Positions 37,797 to 45,283 of a DNA stretch of 64,000 nt are shown here, piece by piece. Source of the DNA: Pseudosulfitobacter sp. DSM 107133 (GTDB taxonomy: Bacteria; Pseudomonadota; Alphaproteobacteria; Rhodobacterales; Rhodobacteraceae); contig NZ_CP085154.1 of NCBI RefSeq assembly GCF_022788695.1, positions 3,571,848 through 3,635,847 on the forward strand, in the 5' to 3' direction. The position numbers and the translations under genes are program-made. Under the pieces are notes generated by a model. It searched no databases. It saw nothing but the letters and a program-made list of their open reading frames with translations, and was not told the DNA's origin. Position 1 is the first letter of the stretch. Every line of letters begins with the position of its first letter.

Positions 37797-39392
37797 ATGG
37801 CTATAGCAAGCGAACTTCCCATCCAGACGGTGCGCGAAGGTACAGACGCCACGGATATGGCGCAAACCATCTTTGGCGATGGCGTCACGGTGTATGGGGC
37901 AACCTATACCGGAGACCGCGATTCTGCCGGTATCTATACCAACGGCGATAGTGTCTCGCCCGGCGCCACCCCCAGCGACACCGGCGTGATTCTGTCCACA
38001 GGCAACGCGCAGGATTACACCTCCGGGAGCTGGTGGGGGGGCACAAACACGAACACCTCGACAAACACTTCGACCAACACATCCGGTCGCAACAATAACA
38101 GCGATTTTAACGAACAGGCGGGCACACGCACCTATGATGCGGCCTGGCTGGACGTCGATTTTGTGCCCACCGGCGACGTGATGACGATGCAGTTTGTGTT
38201 TTCATCCGAAGAATATCCCGAGTTCCAGAATTCGGTCTATCAGGACTTTGTCGGCGTCTGGATCAACGGCCAGTTTGTCGAAATGACGATTGGCAATGGC
38301 GACACCGACCCCGGCAACGTGAACGAAACCAATAACCAGAACATGTATCTGGACAACTCGAATGACGACTACAACACCGAGATGGACGGGTTGACCATCA
38401 CGATGACCCTGACAATTCCGGTGAACGCAGGCCAGTTGAACAGCATTCGCATCGGCATCGCGGACGTGTCGGACGCCAACTACGATTCAAACCTGCTGAT
38501 CGCTGCGAATTCGGTGCAGACGCAACTGGTGGCCAACACCGACGACGCGCATGTGGCCCCCGATGGCACCAAGATCGTCGATGTGCTGGCCAATGACATC
38601 AACAACGGTGCCGGCAGTCTGACCATCACCCATATCAACAACATGGCCGTGGTGGCCGGTCAGACCGTCACCCTGCCCACAGGCCAGCAGGTGATGCTGA
38701 ACGCCGACGGCACGCTGACGCTGATTGGTGATGGCGACGCTGAAGATTTCAACTTTACCTATGAGATCGACAACGGCGACAATACCGATATCGGCTATGT
38801 CAACGTCAGTTCGATCCCCTGTTTTGTTGCCGGAACCATGATTGCAACTCCGCAAGGCGAGGCGCGGGTCGAGGATCTGGTGCCCGGCGATCTGGTGATG
38901 ACACAAGACGACGGTGCCCAGCCCTTGCGCTGGATCGGACAACGCACCGTGGCGGCGGCGGGAAAATTTGCGCCTATCTGCGTGCGCGCCAATACCTTTG
39001 GCAGCCACCGCGAATTGCTGGTCTCGCCTGAACACCGCATCCTGATCCGCGACAGTCTGGCCGAACTGCTCTTCGGCGAGTCCGAAGTGCTGGTCGCCGC
39101 CAAGGACCTGGTGAACGACCGTTCCGTGCGCGCGCGTGCGGGGGGCGAGGTGACCTATGTCCATCTGATGTTCGACAGGCATCAGGTGGTGTTTTCGGAA
39201 GGGCTGGCAACAGAGTCTTTCCTGCCCGGACCGCAGACCGAGAAGAGCTTTGAAAAAGACATCCTCGACGAGATCTGCGCCCTGTTCCCCGAACTCGACC
39301 CGGCAACCGGGCAGGGCTATTCGCCCGCCGCGCGCCGGACATTGAAACACTTTGAAGCGGACCTGTGGCGCCGCGCACAAAAGGTCGCCTGA
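37797..39392 (+). CDS. Choice-of-anchor-L / Hint domain protein
   Basis: 531 aa without a Sec signal, so export by a type I system is possible but no T1SS gene is near. The choice-of-anchor L part (about residues 10-245) has SSEEYPEFQNSVYQDFVGVW, an Asn/Thr repeat at 83-101 and many Asp/Asn that could bind calcium. An Ig-like linker follows (about 250-335). The Hint domain (about 341-480) begins PCFVAGTMIATPQGEARVED; Cys342 and the His of SPEHRI are present, so it should be able to self-cleave. A C-terminal acidic region follows. Confidence 0.85.
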   Translation: MAIASELPIQTVREGTDATDMAQTIFGDGVTVYGATYTGDRDSAGIYTNGDSVSPGATPSDTGVILSTGNAQDYTSGSWWGGTNTNTSTNTSTNTSGRNNNSDFNEQAGTRTYDAAWLDVDFVPTGDVMTMQFVFSSEEYPEFQNSVYQDFVGVWINGQFVEMTIGNGDTDPGNVNETNNQNMYLDNSNDDYNTEMDGLTITMTLTIPVNAGQLNSIRIGIADVSDANYDSNLLIAANSVQTQLVANTDDAHVAPDGTKIVDVLANDINNGAGSLTITHINNMAVVAGQTVTLPTGQQVMLNADGTLTLIGDGDAEDFNFTYEIDNGDNTDIGYVNVSSIPCFVAGTMIATPQGEARVEDLVPGDLVMTQDDGAQPLRWIGQRTVAAAGKFAPICVRANTFGSHRELLVSPEHRILIRDSLAELLFGESEVLVAAKDLVNDRSVRARAGGEVTYVHLMFDRHQVVFSEGLATESFLPGPQTEKSFEKDILDEICALFPELDPATGQGYSPAARRTLKHFEADLWRRAQKVA

Positions 39393-39394
39393 TT

Positions 39395-40489
39395 ATGGCT
39401 TGGATTGCACTACTCGACACCCGCGAAGGCCGCTTTTGCGCCAATGGGCTGGGGCTTGATCACCACGACGCACCGCAATGCGATATGGCCGACGAGGCGA
39501 TGCTGACACGCGGCAGCCTGATGCTGGAAACGCGGATGTCACCCGATGGCCGGCCGCAGGAACTGTTCGGCTTTTCCGCAGGCCATCCCTGGCCGCGCAG
39601 CCTGACGTTTCAGGCCATTCCCGGCGGCGGAATCTCGATGGTGCACAGCCACGACAGTACGGTTGTACACGGCGCAATCCGGCGCAAGACCTTTGCGCGT
39701 ACCGATGTGCTGCGCGTGACCTATGCCTGGGACACCGCAACCAACTGGGCGCGTCTGTCGATCGAAGAACCCGAGCAGGGCGAAGTTCTGAGCGTGCCGA
39801 TCAAAGACCCCAAGCCGTTTCTGGTGTCGGACTTGCGCGAATTGATCCTGGGCCAGACCGACCGCGTATTGGCACAGGATGTGATCTTTGCCGCCGTGTC
39901 GACCCGGATTGAACCCATCGGCCCGATGCCGTCGCTGGACCCGTCGGTTATGGCCGCGACGCCGGAAGGCTATCGTCCGGTGGGCGAATTGCAGCGCGGC
40001 GATACGGTGATGACCGAACAGTCGGGTGTCGTGCCGGTGCTGCACCGCATCGACCGCACCGTGCCTGCGCGCGGCAGCTTTTCCCCCGTCCGCCTGCGGG
40101 CGCCCTATTTCGATCTGCAACAGGACATCATCGTTGCCCCCGATCAACGGCTGGTTCTGCGCGGGTCGGATGTTGAATATCTGTTCAACCAGCAGGCCGT
40201 TCTGGTCCCCGCGCGCCACCTTATGAACGGGCACGCCGCGCATCCAGCGCCCAGCGGGCCGGTGATCACCTATACGCAGCTGTTGCTGCCGGGCCATGAA
40301 ACCCTGCTGACCGCAGGCACATGGGCCGAAAGCCTGTATATCGGGCGCCTGCGCCGCAAAAACGACCTGTTGAACAACAGCGTATTGCGTGATGTCGAAC
40401 GTATAACCCTGCCAGAACACGGAAAACCGGCCTTTCCGGTGCTAAAATGGTTCGAAGCTGTCACTTTGACGGATCAACGCGCCGCTTGA
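39395..40489 (+). CDS. Degenerate Hint-fold protein, paralogue of the preceding gene
   Basis: 364 aa, starting at MAWIALLDTREGRF just 2 nt after the upstream stop. Residues about 1-170 are of unknown fold. Residues about 180-320 align with the upstream Hint domain (VMAATPEGYRPVGELQRGDTV versus its TMIATPQGEARVEDLVPGDLV), but the catalytic Cys and the SPEHRI His are replaced (APDQRL). It is therefore probably a non-cleaving Hint fold. Co-transcribed with the active protein. Confidence 0.72.
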   Translation: MAWIALLDTREGRFCANGLGLDHHDAPQCDMADEAMLTRGSLMLETRMSPDGRPQELFGFSAGHPWPRSLTFQAIPGGGISMVHSHDSTVVHGAIRRKTFARTDVLRVTYAWDTATNWARLSIEEPEQGEVLSVPIKDPKPFLVSDLRELILGQTDRVLAQDVIFAAVSTRIEPIGPMPSLDPSVMAATPEGYRPVGELQRGDTVMTEQSGVVPVLHRIDRTVPARGSFSPVRLRAPYFDLQQDIIVAPDQRLVLRGSDVEYLFNQQAVLVPARHLMNGHAAHPAPSGPVITYTQLLLPGHETLLTAGTWAESLYIGRLRRKNDLLNNSVLRDVERITLPEHGKPAFPVLKWFEAVTLTDQRAA

Positions 40490-40525
40490 CGCTTGCGCAC
40501 CCTTGCAGGGTCAAAAGCCTTGCAT

Positions 40526-40551
40526 TAACCCCGTTGGAAATAATGGGGTTA
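40526..40551 (+). promoter_or_regulatory. 11-bp hairpin with GAAA loop enclosing the Shine-Dalgarno of the receptor gene
   Basis: TAACCCCGTTG-GAAA-TAATGGGGTTA folds into an 11-bp stem (two G-U pairs) closed by a GNRA-type loop, ending 4 nt before the ATG at 40556. The GGGG in the 3' arm is the best-placed ribosome site (a second AGGGG abuts the ATG). The stem could also serve as a terminator of the Hint genes, but no U tract follows. Confidence 0.6.
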
Positions 40552-40555
40552 GGGG

Positions 40556-41608
40556 ATGATCCGTAATTTTCTTGCGATCTTGTTCGCCTGCTGCCTTTTG
40601 TCCGAGGCCGCAGCCCAGGAGCTGTCGATTGCCACTGTCACACGGCCACCATTTTCCATGGTCGTGGACGGTAAGGATACCGGATTCTCCATTGACCTGT
40701 GGCACGAGATTGCCGCCAAGCTGGGCCGCCCCTATCAGTTTGTGCGTTACGACAGTTTTGGCGATATGCTGGACAGCGTAAAGACCGGGACCTCTGATGC
40801 GGCCATCGCCAATATCTCGATCACGGCGCGCCGCGAGCTTGATATGGATTTTTCCCAGCCGATCTTTGCCTCGGGTCTGCAAATCATGGTGCATCCCCAA
40901 GCGGGCAGCGGCGCGTCGATCTGGTCTGCGCTGATGTCGTGGGATCTGGTGATTGCCATTCTGGGTGCCTTTGCCCTGCTTCTGGCCGGTGGCATGTTGA
41001 TGTGGCATTTTGAAAAGCGTTCGCAGGAATATTTTGACAAACCACTGCGGCAGGCGATCTTTCCGTCATTCTGGTGGGCGCTGAACCTTGTGGTCAACGG
41101 CGGGTTCGAGGAACGGATGCCGCGCAGCCCCTTTGGTCGTGTGTTCGGCGTGTTGTTGGTGATTTCGTCGCTGTTCATCGTGTCGTTGTTCGTGGCGCAT
41201 ATCACAGCCGCCATGACGGTCGATGCAATCAACGGGTCTGTCGGATCAATCAATGATCTTTATGGCAAACGCGTTGGCACCATCGAGGGCAGTACCGCGC
41301 AGGTGTTTATGGACGCGCGCGAATTGCGCTCGGAGGGGTCACCCGATCTGGCCTCCCTGATCGAGAAGTTCGAGACCAACCAACTGGACGCCGTCGTTTT
41401 TGATGCACCGGTGCTGGCCTATTACGTCAACACTGCCGGTGCAGGTCTGGCAGAACTGACCGGATCTGTATTCAAAGGCGAGAACTATGGCATTGCGCTG
41501 CCCACCAACAGTGCGCTGCGCGAAGACATCAATCAGGTACTGCTGAGCCTGCGCGAAGACGGCACCTATGCCACTCTCTATCGCAACTGGTTTGGCGAAG
41601 CGCACTAA
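40556..41608 (+). CDS. Prokaryotic ionotropic glutamate receptor-like ligand-gated channel
   Basis: 350 aa. Signal peptide (about 1-20); S1 ligand lobe; M1 (about 129-149); pore loop (about 168-185); M2 (about 196-220); S2 lobe. This is the S1-M1-P-M2-S2 layout of GluR0. The ligand-site Arg93 lies in ITARRELDMDFSQPI, and the S2 acidic residue is D283. The pore sequence FWWALNLVVNGGFEERMPRS lacks TVGYG and resembles eukaryotic receptors. A transport-type binding protein is excluded by the two central membrane segments. Confidence 0.82.
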   Translation: MIRNFLAILFACCLLSEAAAQELSIATVTRPPFSMVVDGKDTGFSIDLWHEIAAKLGRPYQFVRYDSFGDMLDSVKTGTSDAAIANISITARRELDMDFSQPIFASGLQIMVHPQAGSGASIWSALMSWDLVIAILGAFALLLAGGMLMWHFEKRSQEYFDKPLRQAIFPSFWWALNLVVNGGFEERMPRSPFGRVFGVLLVISSLFIVSLFVAHITAAMTVDAINGSVGSINDLYGKRVGTIEGSTAQVFMDARELRSEGSPDLASLIEKFETNQLDAVVFDAPVLAYYVNTAGAGLAELTGSVFKGENYGIALPTNSALREDINQVLLSLREDGTYATLYRNWFGEAH

Positions 41609-41949
41609 AGCTTGTCGTAAAAGGGCGTGACCTGCGCCACGATCACCGCGTTTTCGTCCAACGCCTGTTGCATCAGCGCGCGCTCTTCGTCGTCGATCTC
41701 GTGGCCTTCTTCCTCGCGCTCGGCCAGGGTGCCGTAGCCTGTAACGTCCAGCGGCGCGGTGTCTGCCTGCTTCAGGATCGCCACGGTTTCGCGCACGGCT
41801 TCGGCCTCGTCCACGCCACTGGCAAAGCACATCAGCGCAGCGCCGGTCGCCTTGTCGGGCAACCCGTCGCCCTTTTTGCGGCCGATCTGAACCAGCAGCG
41901 TATAGACCTGCTGACGCGAGGGTTTCTTGGTTTTTTTGATATCAGACAT
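41605..41949 (-). CDS. Conserved hypothetical protein, 114 aa
   Basis: A soluble, charged protein with a Lys-rich N-terminus (MSDIKKTKKPSRQQVYTLLV) and an acidic C-terminus (EREEEGHEIDDEERALM). I do not recognise a domain. The start is taken at 41949; the frame continues upstream but that part is unconserved-looking and overlaps another gene. The start abuts a strong hairpin and no free ribosome site is visible. It ends overlapping the receptor gene by 4 nt (convergent). Confidence 0.7.
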   Translation of the reverse strand: MSDIKKTKKPSRQQVYTLLVQIGRKKGDGLPDKATGAALMCFASGVDEAEAVRETVAILKQADTAPLDVTGYGTLAEREEEGHEIDDEERALMQQALDENAVIVAQVTPFYDKL

Positions 41950-41953
41950 GAAA

Positions 41954-41983
41954 AGGGCCACCGCATGAAGATGCGGCAGCCCT
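41954..41983 (-). terminator. Hairpin between the YeaQ-like gene and the 114-aa gene
   Basis: AGGGC-(TG/CA internal loop)-CCGCAT with matching arms and a 4-nt loop, followed on the reverse strand by CCCTTTTC and then the next gene's ATG. It looks like an intrinsic terminator of the upstream gene with a short U run. It also encloses the only GGTGG that could serve the next gene. Confidence 0.5.
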
Positions 41984-42011
41984 AACGTGTTCTTGCCGTC
42001 CTGAAAAGGGT

Positions 42012-42266
42012 TCAGGCGCGGCCGCGGATCAACCGGGTGACCCAGATCAGCAGGCAGGCGCCAAACACAGCCACAATCAGTTGGCCGATCCAGCCGACCA
42101 GCGTGCTGCCGACGATTGTCACCAGCAAGAAGTTGGCGACGATCGCGCCAACGATCCCCAGACCGATGTTTGCCAGCAAGCCCATGTTCGAGTTCATGAT
42201 CTTTTCGGCAATCCACCCCGCAAGGGCCCCGACGATAATCGCCGCAAACCAACCCAATCCTGTCAT
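42012..42266 (-). CDS. GlsB/YeaQ/YmgE family small stress-response membrane protein
   Basis: 84 aa with three hydrophobic Gly-rich segments (GLGWFAAIIVGALAGWIAEK, GLGIVGAIVANFLL, LIVAVFGACLLIWV), matching the transglycosylase-associated/YeaQ family. Start at 42266 is fixed by the family N-terminus. Its ribosome site lies inside a 12-bp hairpin. Confidence 0.85.
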   Translation of the reverse strand: MTGLGWFAAIIVGALAGWIAEKIMNSNMGLLANIGLGIVGAIVANFLLVTIVGSTLVGWIGQLIVAVFGACLLIWVTRLIRGRA

Positions 42267-42267
42267 C

Positions 42268-42300
42268 TTGTCTCTCCAATGTGTTGTGTTGGAGAGACAA
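42268..42300 (-). promoter_or_regulatory. Perfect 12-bp hairpin sequestering the Shine-Dalgarno
   Basis: Arms TTGTCTCTCCAA and TTGGAGAGACAA flank a 9-nt loop. On the reverse strand the 3' arm holds GGAGAG and ends 1 nt before the ATG at 42266. It also lies 25 nt after the dapD stop. No U tract follows, so translational control is more likely than plain termination. Confidence 0.7.
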
Positions 42301-42325
42301 CAGACAGCGGGTCCTTTTGGTTCCC

Positions 42326-43153
42326 TCAGTCGCGCAGCAGCTCGTTGATCGAGGTCTTCGAGCGTGTTTTCGCATCGACCTTTTTCACGATCACGGCGCA
42401 ATACAGGCTGACGTTGTTCTTGGACGGCAGCGTGCCTGCCACAACGACCGAACCCGCAGGCACTTCGCCATAGGTGACTTCACCGGTTTCGCGGTCCACG
42501 ATCTTGGTCGACTGGCCGATGAACACGCCCATGCCCAGAACCGAGCCTTCGCGCACGATGCAGCCTTCGACAACCTCGGACCGCGCCCCGATAAAGCAGT
42601 TGTCCTCGATGATGGTCGGACCCGCCTGCATGGGCTCCAGGACGCCGCCGATACCGACACCACCCGACAGGTGGACGTTCTTGCCGATCTGCGCACAGCT
42701 GCCGACGGTTGCCCATGTGTCAACCATGGTGCCCTCGTCCACATAGGCGCCAAGGTTCACGAATGACGGCATCAGCACCACGCCGGGTGCGATGAACGCC
42801 GACTTACGCACCACACAGTTGGGCACCGCGCGGAAACCCGCGGCTTTCCACTGGTTGTCGCCCCAGCCTTTGAACTTGCTGTCAACCTTGTCCCACCAGC
42901 CGCCGCCCTGGGGGCCGCCGTCCTGCTGTTCCATGTCCTTGATGCGGAAACCCAACAGAACCGCCTTTTTGGCCCACTGGTTCACATGCCACGACCCGTC
43001 AGCCTGTTTTTCGGCAACGCGCAGCTTGCCGCTGTCCAGCGCGTTCAGCGTGTCTTCGATGGCTTCGCGCGTTTCACCAGTGGTTGCGGGGGTGATGCTG
43101 TCGCGGGTTTCCCATGCAGCTTCGATAGAGGATTCAAGTTGGGCATTGGACAT
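42326..43153 (-). CDS. dapD: 2,3,4,5-tetrahydropyridine-2,6-dicarboxylate N-succinyltransferase
   Basis: 275 aa. It has an N-terminal helical domain and a left-handed beta-helix of hexapeptide repeats ([40 protein letters not shown]). It makes N-succinyl-2-amino-6-ketopimelate for lysine/DAP synthesis, upstream of DapE. Start at 43153, [18 protein letters not shown]. Confidence 0.95.
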   Translation of the reverse strand: MSNAQLESSIEAAWETRDSITPATTGETREAIEDTLNALDSGKLRVAEKQADGSWHVNQWAKKAVLLGFRIKDMEQQDGGPQGGGWWDKVDSKFKGWGDNQWKAAGFRAVPNCVVRKSAFIAPGVVLMPSFVNLGAYVDEGTMVDTWATVGSCAQIGKNVHLSGGVGIGGVLEPMQAGPTIIEDNCFIGARSEVVEGCIVREGSVLGMGVFIGQSTKIVDRETGEVTYGEVPAGSVVVAGTLPSKNNVSLYCAVIVKKVDAKTRSKTSINELLRD

Positions 43154-43305
43154 GGTGTAAATTCCAGAGTTGGGACATTTCAGCCCCTTTACCGTCTGAG
43201 CCGCTTTCACGCAATGCACGCGGGCGACGCTTTGGCGCCCAAAATCGCGTGGCCAATGCCGCCAAACCCATGCATGTTGACCACAACACCACACCGGAGA
43301 CAGGC

Positions 43306-44148
43306 ATGACCAAATCTGCACACCACCCGCTGCGCCACGCAGGCAGCGACCGTTCCAAGGCAAAAGAAGTTCCAGACACGCCGCAAACGCGCTCGTCTGC
43401 CTACCATCTTGCCTTTACAGACGACGATTTCCTGTGCCGCGAGGAACTGCGCCCTGTCCGGTTGCAGCTGGAGTTGATGAAAACCACGCTGATGCTGGAT
43501 GAACAGGGGATCAAATCGACGATTGTCCTGTTCGGCGGCGCGCGCATCCCATCGCCTGCAAAAAAGGAAACCGCCCGCACCAAAACGCTGGCCGACCTGT
43601 CGCATTTCTATGACGTTGCCCGGGATTTCGCCCGTCAGGTGACGCTAAAGTCGATGGAATACAACGGTCAGGAAAACGTTATTGTCACTGGCGGTGGCCC
43701 CGGCGTGATGGAAGCCGGCAACCGTGGCGCGCAAGAGGCAGGCGGCAAGTCGATCGGTCTGAACATCGTTCTGCCGCACGAACAGGCCCCGAACGAATAT
43801 GTCACCCCCGAGCTGTGCTTCAACTTTCACTACTTTGCCATTCGCAAGATGCACTTTCTGATGCGCGCCCGCGCCATCTGCGTGTTTCCGGGCGGGTTCG
43901 GCACGCTGGACGAGATGTTCGAAACACTGACCCTGATCCAGACCGGACGCATGGAGCGCGTGCCCTTCCTGCTGTTCGGGCGGACGTTCTGGGAAAAGAT
44001 CATCAACTGGGACGCGCTGGCCGATGCGGGCACCATCTCGGCCGAGGATCTGAACCTGTTCCGCTTTGTCGAAACCGCAGAAGAAGCGGTCGAGGTGATC
44101 GAGAACTGGGAGACGACCAAGCCGCGCGACTCAATTCCCGGACGTTAA
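43306..44148 (+). CDS. LOG family (lysine decarboxylase-like) protein
   Basis: 280 aa. The motif [14 protein letters not shown] (PGGxGTxxE) and [14 protein letters not shown] identify the LOG fold. Family members hydrolyse nucleoside monophosphates, for example cytokinin ribotides, although many bacterial ones are uncharacterised; the lysine decarboxylase name is misleading. Start at 43306 with GGAG upstream. An N-terminal ~55-residue extension precedes the fold. Confidence 0.85.
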   Translation: MTKSAHHPLRHAGSDRSKAKEVPDTPQTRSSAYHLAFTDDDFLCREELRPVRLQLELMKTTLMLDEQGIKSTIVLFGGARIPSPAKKETARTKTLADLSHFYDVARDFARQVTLKSMEYNGQENVIVTGGGPGVMEAGNRGAQEAGGKSIGLNIVLPHEQAPNEYVTPELCFNFHYFAIRKMHFLMRARAICVFPGGFGTLDEMFETLTLIQTGRMERVPFLLFGRTFWEKIINWDALADAGTISAEDLNLFRFVETAEEAVEVIENWETTKPRDSIPGR

Positions 44149-44208
44149 ACGGAACCTGTCGCTGTTCGGCTGCGTTGTGGTGGTGAAACTGGAATTCAGG
44201 AGGCCAAC

Positions 44209-44580
44209 ATGTCTAATGCACTTGCTTCGACCAAAGCCAAACTTCACGCCACGGACAGTTCGGACGTGTCCGCACAAATTGACGTAATCCGCTCCGACAT
44301 CGCGGAACTGACAACATTGCTGGGCCAACTGGCCACCGACAGCAAGAACGAGGCCGCGTCGCGTGTAAAACAAAGCGCGAAAGACCTGAAGCAATCGGCT
44401 TCGGATCAGGCGACATATGCCCGCGTCCGCGCCGTCGAAGCTGGTGAGCACGCTCAAGAACTGGCCGAGGAATATTACGGTCAGGCGGAAGACGCGGTGC
44501 GAAAGCAACCCGCGCTGGCCGTTGGAATAGCGGCCGGCGTCGGATTTCTTGTGGGCCTTATGGCCACACGCCGGTCGTAA
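44209..44580 (+). CDS. DUF883 family protein (ElaB/YqjD type)
   Basis: 123 aa. A long helical, charged N-terminal part and a C-terminal Gly-rich membrane segment (ALAVGIAAGVGFLVGLMATR) match the ElaB/YqjD family of C-tail-anchored, stress-induced, ribosome-associated proteins. AGGAGG is 5 nt before the ATG. It pairs with the holin-like gene 4 nt downstream. Confidence 0.85.
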   Translation: MSNALASTKAKLHATDSSDVSAQIDVIRSDIAELTTLLGQLATDSKNEAASRVKQSAKDLKQSASDQATYARVRAVEAGEHAQELAEEYYGQAEDAVRKQPALAVGIAAGVGFLVGLMATRRS

Positions 44581-44584
44581 ACGC

Positions 44585-44932
44585 ATGCTCCAAGCACTGC
44601 GCCATCGCATCCACCTGACCGTCCAACGCTATGCGTTGGGCGGTGTCGGCGGGCTTATGACCCTGATCGGTCTTGGGTTTCTATCTGCATCCGGTTTTAT
44701 GCTGTTGCTGACAGTGACCGATCCGATCACAGCCAGCGCCATCTTCGGGTGCGGTTTTTTCGGTCTGGGCCTGATATTGATGGTTATGGCCCGCAAGCCA
44801 CCCAGACCCGCACACAGCGCCCCCTTGTCAGGCGCGCAGGCTGGCCACCAACCTGAGACAAGCCCGATGCCGCCGCTTGCCGCGGCCTTTGCGCAGGGTG
44901 TCGCACAAGGTATGGCTGCGCGTCGTCAATAG
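44585..44932 (+). CDS. Small two-helix membrane protein (YqjE/holin-like, putative)
   Basis: 115 aa with two hydrophobic segments (about 15-42 and 46-70), then a Pro-rich soluble tail. The gene follows a YqjD-like gene, as YqjE does in enterics. The start at 44585 lies 4 nt after the DUF883 stop. The family is not certain. Confidence 0.6.
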   Translation: MLQALRHRIHLTVQRYALGGVGGLMTLIGLGFLSASGFMLLLTVTDPITASAIFGCGFFGLGLILMVMARKPPRPAHSAPLSGAQAGHQPETSPMPPLAAAFAQGVAQGMAARRQ

Positions 44933-44944
44933 CGGCGCGTTCTG

Positions 44945-45157
44945 TCAGGCCGTCAGATCGACCGGAAGCGTGCAAACCGGCACATGATGTGGCAGCGTTT
45001 CGACGATCTGGCCATACTGTGTGTCGCGCACACAATAGCCATATCCGGCAATACGATGCTGCCATTCGCGTTTGGAAAGCGACTTTGAACGCTCTTGCGT
45101 GATCAGTTCCAGCACCTGTGCGGCGACCAATGCGTCCGTTTTGACAAAAATGGACAT
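44945..45157 (-). CDS. Conserved-looking hypothetical protein, 70 aa
   Basis: Small, soluble and basic in the middle, ending VCTLPVDLTA. It contains RSKSLSKREWQHRIAGYGYC and two Cys. I do not recognise a family. The start has AGGAG 8 nt upstream, but that site is partly inside a 10-bp hairpin (45167-45196), which supports a real, regulated gene. Confidence 0.6.
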   Translation of the reverse strand: MSIFVKTDALVAAQVLELITQERSKSLSKREWQHRIAGYGYCVRDTQYGQIVETLPHHVPVCTLPVDLTA

Positions 45158-45166
45158 CTTAACATC

Positions 45167-45196
45167 TCCTGTTCCTACAATGTTGCAGGAACAGGA
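45167..45196 (-). promoter_or_regulatory. Perfect 10-bp hairpin overlapping the Shine-Dalgarno of the 70-aa gene
   Basis: Arms TCCTGTTCCT / AGGAACAGGA with a 10-nt loop. On the reverse strand the 3' arm continues into AGGAG, 8 nt before the ATG at 45157. The layout is nearly the same as at 42268-42300. Confidence 0.65.
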
Positions 45197-45283
45197 TGGT
45201 GCCGGTCATTGGCACAAATCGTACACAATCAGTGTTTCTTGATGGCAACTGTGTCTCATTCTGGCACAATTTCCCGCGCAGGT

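Noticed and set aside
40556..41608. Ordinary amino-acid ABC binding protein
   Set aside because: Two membrane segments and a pore loop interrupt the binding domain, as in ionotropic receptors.
44585..44932. Phage holin
   Set aside because: Two-helix architecture only; pairing with a YqjD-like gene points to a cellular stress protein and no phage genes are near.
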